A stretch of 64,000 nucleotides of DNA, taken from NCBI RefSeq assembly GCF_019279795.1, contig NC_056748.1, positions 699,468,806 to 699,532,805 on the forward strand, written 5' to 3'. Under the pieces are notes generated by a model. The model had not been told where the DNA came from. It saw only the letters and a list, made by a program, of their open reading frames with translations, and searched no databases. The position numbers were made by a program, and so were the translations under genes. Source of the stretch: Protopterus annectens (Eukaryota; Chordata; Ceratodontiformes; Protopteridae). This document shows, piece after piece, positions 1 to 10,082 of this stretch (position 1 is its first letter; each line of letters starts with the position of its first letter).

Positions 1-223
1 CTTCTTGTTGTCTCTCCATCTGACTCCCTGTTTCTCCAAGTTGACTATGTGTCTGGAACAGAAAGAGGAAGTGCTCCTCCAAAATGGTTCCCACTCACAA
101 ACTCACAACAATAAAAAGTAGTAGAAGCTCCATGATGCCCTGGTAAAGTTTCCCCCAGTAGTATAAATCTTAATGTAAGCTTCTAAATAAATACAATTAT
201 CCCAGATGGGACTTTGCAGGGTG

Positions 224-300
<77 letters not shown>

Positions 301-317
301 TCTCTCTCTCTCTCTCT
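224..317. repeat. (CA)n followed by (TC)n microsatellite
   Basis: About 37 uninterrupted CA dinucleotides run from 224 to 298, followed by about nine TC units to 317. Long open frames crossing it on either strand (His-Thr or Cys-Val repeats) are products of the dinucleotide repeat, not genes. Confidence 0.97.
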
Positions 318-1147
318 GGAGAAGTTCACATATGGATTGTCACAGAAAATTACAGCTCCCAGACAAAAAAAATTTCATTCCACGTATAAGGGGCTTGAAG
401 AGTCTGAACAGAAAGCCCTCCAGATAACAGATAAACTGGAGAACAATGTTGTGCAGGAGAGTAACACTAATCACTGCATCACTCTGCCACCAAACAAGCA
501 GCAAAGCAAATGTAAAGCAAAGCATTTTCTTGTTTCTTTTAGAGTGGAATAAATATTGTTTAATATTGGATGTTTATATTGATACTTTATAGCTCTCAAA
601 CAACACAACTGCTCTTACATGGTTTGTACAAAATATGAGTAAACAAAAATTAAAATTATTAATCAGTAATTCACTTCCACAGGGTTTATGTATGTGATAC
701 TTAAAGGGATAGTCCCAGGGATTTTTTTTTTGTTCATTCTGGTCTTTGTTTACATTTTCAGTCTGGCTTTCTGAGCATGTCACAGCTTTTGCTGTGAGGG
801 TTTGGAGAGGGGTTCCTACAGGAAGTTTCAAAGGTGTTAGCCAAATCCCATCCCAAAATGCAATTGTACTCAAAACAGCTCTTAGTGGGGGGAGTGGTTA
901 AGATGCCAAACAGCAGCATAAAAATGTTGCTCTGCCTTTGTTCAGTTTTTCTGATGGGAGTGTTTAACTTTAAACTAAAGAAATTGTCTTCAAAATATTT
1001 TTATATGATAATAAATAAGGTATGAAGAGAATTCAGCATGAACATCAGTTTTTGAAGACTTTATATTGTTTTTATCCCGTCAGAAGTTTTTTTCTTCAGT
1101 CAAGAGCAATCATTAGTCACTCTAAAGCTTCCTTGTAGGAAAATTGA
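318..1147. other. No gene recognised
   Basis: AT-rich sequence with a short oligo-T run near 720. No ORF here resembles a known family, and I see no repeat of the other families in the window. Confidence 0.5.
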
Positions 1148-1470
1148 ATGAAAAAAGAACTGAAGTCTCTTTTAACTAGCCTGCAAGAAATATCAATAAA
1201 ATTTGACAATCTGGAGAGTAAAATGGACATTATAAAGCAGGAAAATAAAAAAAATGATCTGCTCAGTGAAATTATAAAGAACCATTCTGATGAAATGACT
1301 TCAATGGAAGAATTGTTGAATGATGTGGATGGCAGATTAAATGACAATGAAAGCAAGGTTGAATTCCTACTGAAGTAAAACAGCTTTCTTTTGGAAAAAG
1401 TGGATGATGTTGAAAGCAGATCCAGAAAGAACAATATCAGCATGGAATACATAGGGACTGTTTTATTCTA
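1148..1470 (+). pseudogene. L1 ORF1p-like coiled-coil fragment
   Basis: A 76-aa frame (1148-1378) is a Lys/Glu/Asp/Asn/Leu-rich coiled coil with a heptad-like pattern. After an in-frame TAA the same frame continues with LEKVDDVESRSRKNNIS, which matches the conserved stretch that leads into the RRM-like domain of L1 ORF1 proteins. In L1 elements ORF1p is a trimeric RNA-binding chaperone. Here only the end of the coiled coil and the first RRM residues remain, so it is non-functional. It stands 5' of the ORF2 pieces, as expected for ORF1. Confidence 0.65.
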
Positions 1471-1848
1471 CATCAAAATTTTAACTTGACATGAAGATTT
1501 TAACTATTCCTACAATAAAAGGATTTTAACTGCCATTAAAGATAGAAGCTTTTATTTGATCTATTAGACTGGTTAAGCTGTTATCACAGTTCATCACAGT
1601 CACATAGCAGCTACTACATCTTCAGTGTGGATACTTTGTATATCAGACCAAAAAGATTGAATACTTTGAAGCCATCATAAGACTGGATACTTTGGAGCCA
1701 TCATTTCGCTATGGTATAACTGCATTCACAGCGTGAACATCTTGTAAGTGCATTTAATTTAAGTACTGGAAATGTATGCAAGTTTTTTGCTATATATATT
1801 GCACTTTTAAGTTTTATATAATTTAACCACACTACCTATTCTCCAAGA
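1471..1848. other. No gene; degraded L1 interval with a short internal duplication
   Basis: No readable domain except possible remnants of the L1 endonuclease just before 1849. A unit of about 25 bp built on ATACTTTG.AGCCATCAT occurs twice (about 1657-1680 and 1682-1706). Confidence 0.45.
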
Positions 1849-1859
1849 GAACTTTACTT

Positions 1860-2348
1860 CATTGGCCATGGTTGTACAGTGTTTCATTTTGAATACTGTT
1901 TTTACTTGTTACTGATAGCTGTACTTTAGCATTAGGAAGTACCCTTTCTTTATTATAACATACAAAGCTATGTCAAACCCAGAGCTGTTGGACATGCTCC
2001 ACTTAAAGAAATGCCAATCCCTCCGAGCTACACGCTCTAGGGACCTAAACCTTGTCACCACAATAAACAGAACATGCCGGAGGGATAGATTCCTGTCCCA
2101 GAGACTTGCCATACTCTGGAATAAACTACCTATCTATATCAAACAAAGCTCCTCATTAGCACTCTTCTAGAAAAACCTTGATGATTGGATGGGAAATAGG
2201 AAATTCCCCCTCGGGATCACCTCTGTGGCTCTGCTCGACAGTGGCACAGGAAAATAATTTTCTTGGGTGGCAAAAGCCAGGGTACCTTTTTGGCTGGGCT
2301 TGTATAGGCCCCCAGGGCCGATAGCCTAGTACCTACCTATGAACCTAT
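1860..2348 (+). mobile_element. CR1 LINE, 5'-truncated 3' fragment with TSD
   Basis: From about 1911 the translation reads the CR1 C-terminus: TYKAMSNPELLDMLHLKKC, then SRDLNLVTTINRT, then the WNKLP block, followed by a stop. It ends in the CR1 tail with tandem CCTATGAA octamers. GAACTTTACTT occurs on both sides (1849-1859 and 2349-2359), an 11-bp target-site duplication. It is inserted in the endonuclease region of the L1. The first 50 bases after the left TSD are not clearly CR1. Confidence 0.85.
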
Positions 2349-2524
2349 GAACTTTACTTGCTAAAGGTAAAATTATACTGGCTGGTGATTTTAATTACAT
2401 ATTATCAGAAACTGATACTACCACAGATAAGAAAATTAAAAGAACCACTGCTGCTAAACAACAAAATAATTTTACAAATATGGTGAATCTTAGAAATATT
2501 CAAGAGTTAAAATTTGAAAATTAT

Positions 2525-2794
2525 TTATTTTTTATTTTTTTATTTTACATTTGTTGACCGGGTTAGTCCAACTGAGCTGTGAGGCCCATTTTCAGCAGAC
2601 ACCCAGGAAGAAAAGCTCCACAGTAGAATACAATTTGCTTAAACATAGAAAAATTAGCACAAATAAGCAATACATTTATATACAGTATATACATACAACA
2701 GTGAGTGTAGTTTTGCATAATACTTTGGAAAGGAGGTTGAGTGATGAGTAAATATAATACCAAAGAAAGGACAACAAGAAAGGACAACAATACA
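2525..2794 (-). mobile_element. 3' fragment of the LINE/SINE family with the ACAAATGT tail
   Basis: The left side is an A/T-rich tail (reverse complement of AATAAA-like repeats). Next comes the block TTGACCGGGTTAGTCCAACT and a stretch related to GAGCTTTTCTCC on the other strand. The same block occurs at 12893, 28556, 38375 and 52520. Imperfect duplications flank it (TTAAAATTTGAAAATTAT at 2507-2524; a near copy at 2795-2813). Too short to tell a truncated LINE from a SINE. Confidence 0.7.
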
Positions 2795-3389
2795 TTAAAA
2801 TTCTTTAAATTATACTCATTTCTCATATAGACTGGGTACTCAAACAAACATTGATAAAGTCTTTGTATCTAATGAGTTATTTTCAAAAGTTGAAGAAGTA
2901 TTAACAGCATCTTGTCCTTTGTCTGACCACAATGCCAGGATTTTTAAACTTAATTTAAAACCCAGTGATTTGCTATATTGGCAAATAATACCAGCATATA
3001 TTGTTAAAATTAAAGGGTTCAGAGAATGTTTTTTGAATGAGTTAAAATTCTTTATGGACACCAATAACAATGGTGAAGTATCTGATGTTATTTTATGGGA
3101 CTGCCTAAAGGCCTATGTTTATGGGGAAATAAAGATTTGGAATTTAATGAAAAGAACAGAATGGAACAATAAATTAAAGATGCTTCAAACAAGAATTGAT
3201 AAGTTAAAACTGAAGTTAAAGCCTTCTGATACAATGATAGCTGTAGAATTAGAAACTTTGAATCAAAAATACATAGAAATACTAAGCCATAAAGTTGCAA
3301 AAAATTTACAGAAACTTAAATTACAATCTTGTAATGTAAATCCTAAAACTTTACATAAGTTAGCCATAAGATCAAAGATTATAAATAAC

Positions 3390-3404
3390 ATAAATCACAT
3401 TAAA
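3390..3404 (+). repeat. Target-site duplication, left copy (RTE insertion)
   Basis: ATAAATCACATTAAA here is repeated exactly at 6535-6549, flanking the RTE element inserted in the L1 linker. Confidence 0.93.
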
Positions 3405-3700
3405 GAACCCAGCCACTGGGGATGCACAAGCCAGTGCATTTCTTTGTGCCAGTCCCAAGCCCAGATAAATTGGGGAGGGTTGCATCAGGAAGGGCATCCA
3501 GCGTAAAACTTCACCAAATATTTAATGCGGACACCAGTAAATATGTCCATACTGGATCGGTCGAGGTCCGGGTAAACAATGACCACCACCAGTGCTGTTA
3601 GCCAGCAGGGTGCTGGGGAAATTGGGCTACTGTTGGCTGAAGGAGGAGAAGAGGCGGAAGACATGGCTGAAGGCAGGAAGAGAGGAAAAAGGCTAGGACT

Positions 3701-4662
3701 GTGGTAGTGAGGGTCGGAACTCTGATTGTTGGCAGTATGACTGGTATAGGGAGAGAGCTAGCTGATATGATGGACAGAATGAAGGTTGGTATATTGTGTG
3801 TGCAAGAGACCAGATGGAAGGGGAGTAAGGCTAGGTGTATCGGAGGTGGGTTCAAATTGTTTTATCATGTTGTGGATGGGAGGAGAAATGGTGTAGGAGT
3901 TATCCTGAAGGAACAGTATGCTAAGAGTGTTTTGGAGGTGAAAAGAGTGTCAGATAGAGTGATATTTATGAAGCTGGGAATTGATGGTGTAATGATGAAT
4001 GTTGTTAGTGCATGTGCTCCACAAGTTGGGTGTGCAATGGATGAGAAAGACAAATGTTGGAGTGAGTTGGATGAAGTGGTGATGACTGTACCCAAGGGTG
4101 AGAGAGTGGTGATTGGAGCAGATTCCAATGGGCATGTTGATGAAGAGAACAGAGGGGATGAGGAAGTGATGGGTAGGTATGGTGTTAAACAAAGGAATGC
4201 AGAAGGTCAGATGATAATGGATTTTGTGAAAAGGATGGACATGGCTGTGGTGAATATGTATTTTAACAAGAGGGGGAGCAAAGGGTGACATACAAGAGTG
4301 GAGGAAGATGCACATAGGTGGATTATATCTTATGTAGGAGAGCCAGTTTGAAGGAGATTGGAGACTGTAGAGTGGTGACCGGGGAAAATGTAGTTAGGCA
4401 GCATAGAATGGTTGTTTGTAGGATGACGTTGGTGATCAAGAAGAGGAGGAGGAGTGTGAGGGCAGCACCAAGGATCAAATGGTGGAAATTGAAAAAGGGT
4501 AATTGTGAGGTGGAGTTCAGGGATGAGTTAAGACAGGCACTGGGTGGCAGTGAAGAGTTACCAAATAGCTGGGTAACTACAGCAGAGCTAGTAAGGGAGA
4601 CGGCTAGAAAGGTGCTTGGTATGACATCTGGACAGAGGAAGGACGACATGGTGGTGGAATGA
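3701..4662 (+). pseudogene. RTE APE-type endonuclease
   Basis: The frame 3701-4288 starts VRVGTLIVGSMTGIGREL. It carries LCVQETRWKG (catalytic Glu block) and VVIGADSNGHV (GADxNGH block; usually Asp-Phe-Asn, here Asp-Ser-Asn). After a frameshift near 4287 the reading continues at 4318 with VDYILCRR and RQHRMVVCRM, the end of the endonuclease. A linker rich in KWWKLKK follows. The enzyme nicks target DNA to prime reverse transcription in this clade. The frameshift and a second break near 4655 make it non-functional. Confidence 0.88.
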
Positions 4663-4693
4663 GGAAGTACAGGAGAATATACAGAGAAAGAGG

Positions 4694-6455
4694 TTGGCAA
4701 AGAAGAAGTGGGATTGTCAGAGAGATGAAGAAAATAGACAGGAGTATAAGGAGATGAGGTGCATGGCAAAGAGAGAGGTGGCGAAGGCTAAGGATAAGGC
4801 ATATGAAGAGTTGTATGAAAGGTTGGACACTAAGGAGGTAGAAAAGGACCTGTACCAATTGGCTAGACAGAGGGACCGAGCTAGAAAAGATGTGCAGCAG
4901 GTAAAGGTGATAAAGGATAATGAGGGAAACATACTCATAAGCGAGGAGAGTGTGTTGTGGAGATGGAAAGAGTACTTTGAGAGGTTGATGAATGAAGAGA
5001 ATGAGAGGGAGAGAAGGTTGGATGATGCGGGGATAGTGAATCATGAAGTACAATGGATTAGCAAGGAGGAAGTAAAGATAGCTATGAAGAGGATGAAGAA
5101 TGGAAAGGTTGTTGGTCCAGATGACATACCTGTGGAAGCATGGAGGTGTTTAGGTGAAATGGCAGTGGAGTTTTTAACCAGATTGTTTAATGAAATCTTG
5201 GAAACTGAGAGGATGCTTGAGGAATGGAGAAAGTGTTTTGGTGCAGATTTTTAAGAATAAGGGTGATGTGCAGAGTTGTAGTAAATACAGAGGGATTAAA
5301 TTGATCAGTCACAGCATGAAGTTATGGGAAAGAGTAGTGGAAGCTAGGTTAAAAAGGGACGTAATGATTAGTGATCAGCAGTATGGTTTCATGCCGGGAA
5401 AGAGCACTACAGATGTGATGTTTACTCTGAGATTGTTGATGGAGAAGAACAGAGAAGGTCAGAAGGAGTTGCATTGTATTTTTGTAGACTTAGAGAAAGC
5501 ATATGACAGGGTTCCTAGAGAGGAGTTGTGGCATTGTATGAGGAAGTCAGGAGTGTCACAGAAGTATGTAAGAGTGGTACAGGATATGTACGAGGGTAGT
5601 GTGACAGCAGTGAGGTCTGCAGTGGGAGTGACGGATGCATTTAAGGTGGAGGTGGGGTTATATCAAGGATTAGCTCTGAGCCCTTTCTTATTTGCAATGG
5701 TGATGGACAGGTTGACAGATGAGATCAGACAGGAGTCCCCATGGACTATGATGTTTGCAGATGACATTGTGATTTGTAGTGAGAGTAGAGAACAGGTGGA
5801 GGAGACCCTGGAGGGATGGAGATATGCTCTAGAGAGAAGAGGAATGAAAGTCAGCAGGACTAAGACAGAATATATGTGTGTGAATGAGAGGGAGGATAGA
5901 GGAATGGTGAGGATGCAAGAAGTACAGCTGGTGAAGGTGGATGAGTTTAAATACTTGGGATCAATAGTTCAGAGTAACGGAGAGTGTGGAAGAGAGGTGA
6001 AGAAGAGAGTACAGGCAGGATGAAGTGGGTGGAGAAGAGTGTCAGGAGTTATTTGTGACAGATGAGTACCGGTAAGAGTGAAAGGGAAGGTCTACAAGAG
6101 GGTAGTGAGACCAGTTATGTTATATGGGTTGGAGAGAGTGGCATTGAGAAAAAGGCAGGAGTTTGAGCTGGATGTGGCAGAGTTAAAGATGTTAAGATTT
6201 GGAATGGGTGTGACGAGGGTGGACAGGATTAGGAATAAGTATATTAGTGGGTCAGCCCAGGTTGGAAGGTTTGGAGACAAAGCCAGAGAGGCAAGATTAC
6301 ATTGGTTTGGGCATGTGCTGAGGAGGGATGCTGAGTATATTGGGAAAAAGATGTTAAGGATGAAGCTACCAGCTAACAGGAAAAGAGGAAGGCCTAAGGT
6401 AAGGTTTATGGATGTGGTGAGAGAGGACATGCAGGTGGTTGGTGTGACAGAGTAA
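4694..6455 (+). pseudogene. RTE reverse transcriptase and C-terminal region
   Basis: Frames 4694-5254, 5190-6023 and 6078-6455 form one former protein. In order: RQRDRARKDVQQVKVIKD (linker); KNGKVVGPDDIPVEAWRC (RT start); YRGIKLISHSMKLWERVVE; QQYGFMPGKSTTD; FVDLEKAYDRVPREELW; QGLALSPFLFAMVMD; then MMFADDIVICSES with the catalytic FADD box near 5750; and FKYLGSIVQSNGECG. The C-terminal part contains RLHWFGHVLRRD and GRPKVRFMDVV, typical of RTE. There is a frameshift near 5240, and TGA stops at 6021 and 6063. Confidence 0.9.
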
Positions 6456-6534
6456 GATGCAGAGGACAGGAAGAAATGGAAACAGATGATCCGCTGTGGT
6501 GACCCCTAATGGGAACAGCCGAAAGAAGATGACG

Positions 6535-6549
6535 ATAAATCACATTAAA
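6535..6549 (+). repeat. Target-site duplication, right copy (RTE insertion)
   Basis: Exact 15-bp copy of 3390-3404. Downstream the L1 linker resumes. Confidence 0.93.
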
Positions 6550-8025
6550 AAATGATCTATCGAGTAAATAAATCAAAAGGAGCAAGAGACTTGAAGGATA
6601 TTTTAGAAGCCTTTAAGAGGCATTATGAGGAAATAAATAACAACAATTTAACTTTGGTTAATTCTGATGCAATTAATTGCTTCTTAGAGGAAAATATAAA
6701 GCAAAAAGCATTGAAAGAACAAGATAACAAGTTAGATAAATCCATTAATTTTAAAGAACTAAAATACCAAATAAAAAGTCTAACAACAACAAAGCTCCTA
6801 GATTGGATGGCTTAATTTCAAAATTATATAAAATAATTCATGATAGTATTTGAAAAATATTAGCAAATGCATTTGACGAAATTCAAAATTCATTAAATAT
6901 TCCACCTTCATGGAAATACTCATTGATTTCCCCTATCCTAAAGCAAAATAAAGACCCTATGTTATGATATTCATATCACCCTATTACATTATTAAATGCA
7001 GATTCTAAAATTTGTTATGGTCATTTTGGCTAAAAGATTACATTATATGATACCAAATTTAATTAAAGATAATCAAACTGGCTTTATCTTAAGGAGAAGG
7101 GTGCAAAATAATATCACTGGACTTTTATCTCTTATAGACTTTGCCAATAAAAATAAAATGGAATTATGATATTAAGTTTGGACATTGATAAAGCCTTTGA
7201 TTCGGTTAACTGGATATACTTGCAAAACATTCTTAAACAGTGTAATTTTTCCCCAGACTATATAAAAATTATAATGAAATTATATAATAATACCTTTTCT
7301 TTTGTTAAAATTGGATCTTTTCTTTCTAGTTCATTTAGAATAGTAGAAAGGACAAAGCAAGATGTCCACTATGTCCATTATAGTTTGCCTTGGCAATAGA
7401 ATCCTTTGGTACATATATTAGAAATAATAACAGGAAAAAGGTTTTCTCCATTGATGATAATTATAATTATAAGATCTAATTATTCGCTGACGATATTTTA
7501 TTAACTACTAGTAATATTGAAACTTCGCTAGCAAATATTAAGTCAATAAAATGCTTTGAGAAAATTTCTTGACTGAATTTTGACCATAATAAAACAGAAG
7601 TAATATTAATAAATAAAAAAGTCACATCATTGTTGAATAAATGCAAAGAGTTTAAATGGGAAAATAAACAATTGAACTATTTAGGAAATAAATAGTGTCA
7701 TTTAATTGTAAAAAGTTAACCAGTAATATTTCAAAACTGTTTCAAAGTTGGTAATTTTTTTTCTCTATGGAAGAAAGACTTGTATTAATAAAAATGATAA
7801 TATTACCAAAAATATTGTACCTTGCTCAATCATTACTCATACCTCCAGCTAATAAGATTATAAAAAAATTGGACTCTATCCTATTAAGATTTGTATGGTA
7901 TCCCCAAAAGCCAAAAATATCATATGAATGGTATGTAAGAAGTTGGGAAGAGAATGGTATTGGATTCCTAAATACTGATCTATATATTAAACCTGTTATC
8001 TTAAATATTATTAGTCTTTGGTTTA
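6550..8025 (+). pseudogene. L1 ORF2 reverse transcriptase (decayed)
   Basis: The linker resumes with SKGARDLKDILEAFKRHYEE. The RT can be followed through several frames: KDNQTGFILRRRVQNNITGL near 7070, ILSLDIDKAFDSVNW at 7166 (first catalytic Asp block), LFADDILLTT near 7470 (catalytic FADD box), and the frame from 7767 with LIKMIILPKILYLAQSLLIP and LLRFVWYP, the L1 post-RT domain. At least five stops or frameshifts. It is cut at 8025 by the PLE insertion. No activity is expected. Confidence 0.82.
8011..8025 (+). repeat. Target-site duplication, left copy (PLE insertion)
   Basis: TTAGTCTTTGGTTTA is repeated exactly at 10068-10082, and the L1 reading continues across the two copies. Confidence 0.9.
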
Positions 8026-8560
8026 CAAGCTTCAGGCTGGGAAAACAATCCAAAGTAATCCGAAAAGTAGCTAGAATAAATGCCAGTGAAAACTGTAAAA
8101 TATGTACTTTAATGAGGTCAATAGAAACAAGCGCTTTCGCTCGGCTAAGTACCGAGCTTTCTCAAGTTAAAATAGGACTAAGACTACTAACAGCAACATT
8201 AATTAATCCCTTCCCAGTCACGTGGTTAGTTAATTAGCCACAAATTTAAAGTTAATTAACCACAAATTCAAAAAACACACATTTAAGGAACAATTTCAAC
8301 TAAAAGCATATAGCTAGATTTTCTAAAAATGTACATAAATATAATAAATTTAAAACAGTGCAATATAAAACACATTTCCACAGGTCATAAATGTGAAAAA
8401 CAGGTAAAACTTTAAAAAGTTCATAATAAATAAATGTTGATGTAACAAATGTGTCATATTGTGACACAAGAATCATAAACGGTCAATAATGTACCTTGAA
8501 CAATATGTGTACATAAAAAAACTATAGACGTGCCCTTCTAATTTTAAGAACACTACTAAT
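8026..8560 (-). repeat. PLE inverted arm, left
   Basis: Reverse complement of 9549-10067 over most of its length; the outermost ~50 bases differ. In the - orientation it follows the GIY-YIG frame, so it is the element's 3' non-coding region. It contains the AAGCGCTTTCGCTCGGCTAA segment, the complement of the hammerhead-like motif described at 9942. Confidence 0.9.
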
Positions 8561-8562
8561 GT

Positions 8563-9100
8563 TGATGCTCTCATTCAAACCCGGGGGTCTACTTGCATCC
8601 AACTTAAGTTGCCAAAGGAGCTCTCTATATTCTAAACTAGTTTCCCAGTCTCCACTCCTGGCATCAGGGAATACTTGTTCCAGGACTAAGAATCTAAATT
8701 CAAAATTGTTACATACAAAGCATTTGATTCTTTTTGTTTAAAAATATCATACAAGTGCTCGTAGATTCTTTTCCTAAGTGGCCTTTTGGTTTTGCCTATG
8801 TAGAAACTGGTGCAAGTAATGCAAAACCCTAGATAAACCACCCCGTTACTCCCACAGTTTGTGTAAATCTTGGGGTTGAAAAGAAAATTCCTTGAAGCAA
8901 TATATAGACTTGGGGTGTTAAAAATAGCATTGCATTGTTCGCAGGCACCACATTTAAAGGTGCCTATTCTGGGGAGCTCTGTGCTCGTTCTGGAAGTGTA
9001 ATTCCCCTCAAAAATCTCTTTAAGATTAGTGTCCCTCTTTCTGATGAACTTGGGATGTGCTGGTATTATGTTTTTTAATTCATCGTGGAGTGAAAGAACT
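8563..9100 (-). pseudogene. PLE GIY-YIG endonuclease (RT C-terminus to nuclease)
   Basis: Read on the - strand from 9100: VLSLHDELKNIIPAHPKFIR, IRKRDTNLKEIF, then a Cys-rich stretch (FKCGACEQCNAIF), then CITCTSFYIGKTKRPL and RKRIYEHLYDIF, the GIY-YIG core with its catalytic Arg region. A frameshift near 8715 separates the last part, NNFEFRFLVLEQVFP and PPGLNESINI, which is the usual end of PLE nucleases. In PLEs this domain nicks DNA during insertion. No start codon precedes it, because the RT portion has been moved to the other strand. Confidence 0.85.
9077..9100. repeat. 24-bp inverted repeat around the PLE RT block, left
   Basis: Perfect reverse complement of 9528-9551. Both copies encode the same RT stretch (VLSLHDEL), on opposite strands. 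Confidence 0.9.
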
Positions 9101-9551
9101 TCATTATCTTGATATAACTTTATACAAAGATCGACCTAACCATTCATTTCAATCTAAACTATACAGGAAACCCACATTTTCTAATTCATACTTACATTTC
9201 CAGAGTGGGCACCCCTTTTACCAAAAAATGGGTATTGTTAAAGGGCAATTCATTAGAGCTTCCAGAATGTCTAGTACTTTGCATTATTTTTTAGAAGAGA
9301 TCAATTTTTTAAAATCTTTGTTCCACTCTTTTTTTTACACTCTTAACCACTCTAGCCCGACAGGTTATGGATAGTAGGGAAACCTGTTACCCCCCTCTTT
9401 TGGGTACAGATGCAACTCTCCATCATATTATTAATAATAAGACACCTGACGACATCCATGGTAGCTTTATTTACACTTACTGCCTCAACTCTCCTGAAGT
9501 CGAAGAAGTGATACATAGGCATTGACCAGTTCTTTCACTCCACGATGAATT
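9101..9551 (+). pseudogene. PLE reverse transcriptase, C-terminal part
   Basis: Reads HYLDITLYKDRPN, then SKLYRKPTFSNSYLHFQSGH, then GIVKGQFIRASRMSSTLHYF and, after a short decayed stretch, HRHWPVLSLHDEL. YRKPT...YLHF.S.HP and the following G(I/V)..GQ..R are diagnostic of Penelope RTs. The catalytic fingers and palm are absent. In a normal element this block would precede the GIY-YIG domain on one strand. Here the nuclease is on the opposite strand to the left, and the 3' arm follows directly on the right. Confidence 0.85.
9528..9551. repeat. 24-bp inverted repeat around the PLE RT block, right
   Basis: Perfect reverse complement of 9077-9100. It overlaps the start of the right arm by three bases. 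Confidence 0.9.
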
Positions 9552-10067
9552 AGTAGTGTTCTTAAAATTAGAAGGGCACGTCTATAGTTTTTTATGTACA
9601 CATATTGTTCAAGGTACATTATTGACTGTTTATGATTCTTGTGTCACAATATGACGCATTTATTACATCAACATTTATTTATTATGAACTTTTTAAAGCT
9701 TTACCTGTTTTTCACATTTATGACCTGTGGAAATGTGTTTTATATTACACTGTTTTAAATTTATTATATTTATGTACATTTTTAGAAAATCTAGCTAAAT
9801 GCTTTTAGTTGAAATTGTTCCTTAAATGTGTGTTTTTTGAATTTGTGGTTAATTAACTTTAAATTTGTGGCTAATTAACTAACCACGTGACTGGGAAGGG
9901 ATTATTTAATGTTACTGTTAGTAGTCTTAGTCCTATTTTAACTTGAGAAAGCTCAGTACTTAGCCGAGCGAAAGCGCTTGTTTCTATTGACCTCATTAAA
10001 GTACTTATTTTACAGTTTTCACTGGCTTGTTTTTCTTGGTTTGGTTCCTTGTTTTCCTTTGGCACTT
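9549..10067 (+). repeat. PLE inverted arm, right
   Basis: The + copy of the 3' region. It begins ATTAGTAGTGTTCTTAAAAT and matches the reverse complement of the left arm up to TTTTCACTGGC near 10026. Confidence 0.9.
9942..9980 (+). ncRNA. Hammerhead-ribozyme-like motif (decayed)
   Basis: Order of parts: CTTGAGAAA (compare the CUGANGA core), a 4-bp stem GCTC/GAGC around the loop AGTACTTAGCC, then GAAA and the palindrome GCGC. Hammerhead motifs are an established feature of PLE terminal regions, and this is the expected location. The first core block is imperfect, so activity is unlikely in this copy. The complementary copy lies in the left arm near 8110-8150. Confidence 0.35.
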
Positions 10068-10082
10068 TTAGTCTTTGGTTTA
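10068..10082 (+). repeat. Target-site duplication, right copy (PLE insertion)
   Basis: Exact 15-bp repeat of 8011-8025. Confidence 0.9.

Larger units (their letters stand above)
2360..3404 (+). pseudogene. L1 ORF2 APE endonuclease and linker (interrupted)
   Basis: The frame beginning near 2360 reads KIILAGDFNYILSE, the GDFN block of APE-type endonucleases. It is cut at about 2524 by a foreign insertion. It resumes after 2813 with TNIDKVFVSNELFSKVEEV and then CPLSDHNARI, the SDH catalytic block at the end of the L1 endonuclease. A 160-residue linker with an L1-like LWDCLKAYVYGEIK motif follows to 3404, where an RTE element is inserted. In an intact L1 this enzyme nicks target DNA. Here it is interrupted and decayed. 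Confidence 0.8.
3405..6534 (+). mobile_element. Near full-length RTE-clade LINE (about 3.13 kb)
   Basis: A complete-looking element between perfect 15-bp duplications. The 5' region (3411-3700) contains the untranslated block with GGGGAGGGTTGCATCAGGAA and GATCGGTCGAGGTCCGGGT, which I recognise from fish RTE elements. An APE endonuclease and a reverse transcriptase follow in one former ORF, and a short GAAAGAAGATGACG 3' end. RTE elements are short LINEs with one main ORF and short 3' repeats, as here. At least three frameshifts and several stops disable it. Confidence 0.92.
8026..10067. mobile_element. Fold-back Penelope-like element
   Basis: The insertion has 15-bp TSDs and a symmetrical structure. 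About 485 bp at its left side (8075-8560) is the reverse complement of its right side (9549-10026). Between the arms, a GIY-YIG endonuclease reads on the - strand and the end of a PLE reverse transcriptase reads on the + strand. PLEs encode an RT joined to a C-terminal GIY-YIG nuclease, and copies often carry rearranged or inverted terminal repeats. Here the two halves of one protein point away from each other, so the copy cannot express a whole protein. Confidence 0.88.

Noticed and set aside
103..552. Open frames of His-Thr or Cys-Val across the CA repeat
   Set aside because: They are translations of the dinucleotide repeat.
3598..5053. Long frames on the - strand opposite the RTE (for example 4323-4769, 4604-5053)
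   Set aside because: Shadows of the purine-rich RTE coding strand, with no domain of their own.
7991..8237. The end of the 156-aa frame at 7767 continuing into ...ASENCKICTLMRSIETS
   Set aside because: From 8026 the frame has run into the PLE arm. The same peptide reappears from the other arm at 9871-10065.
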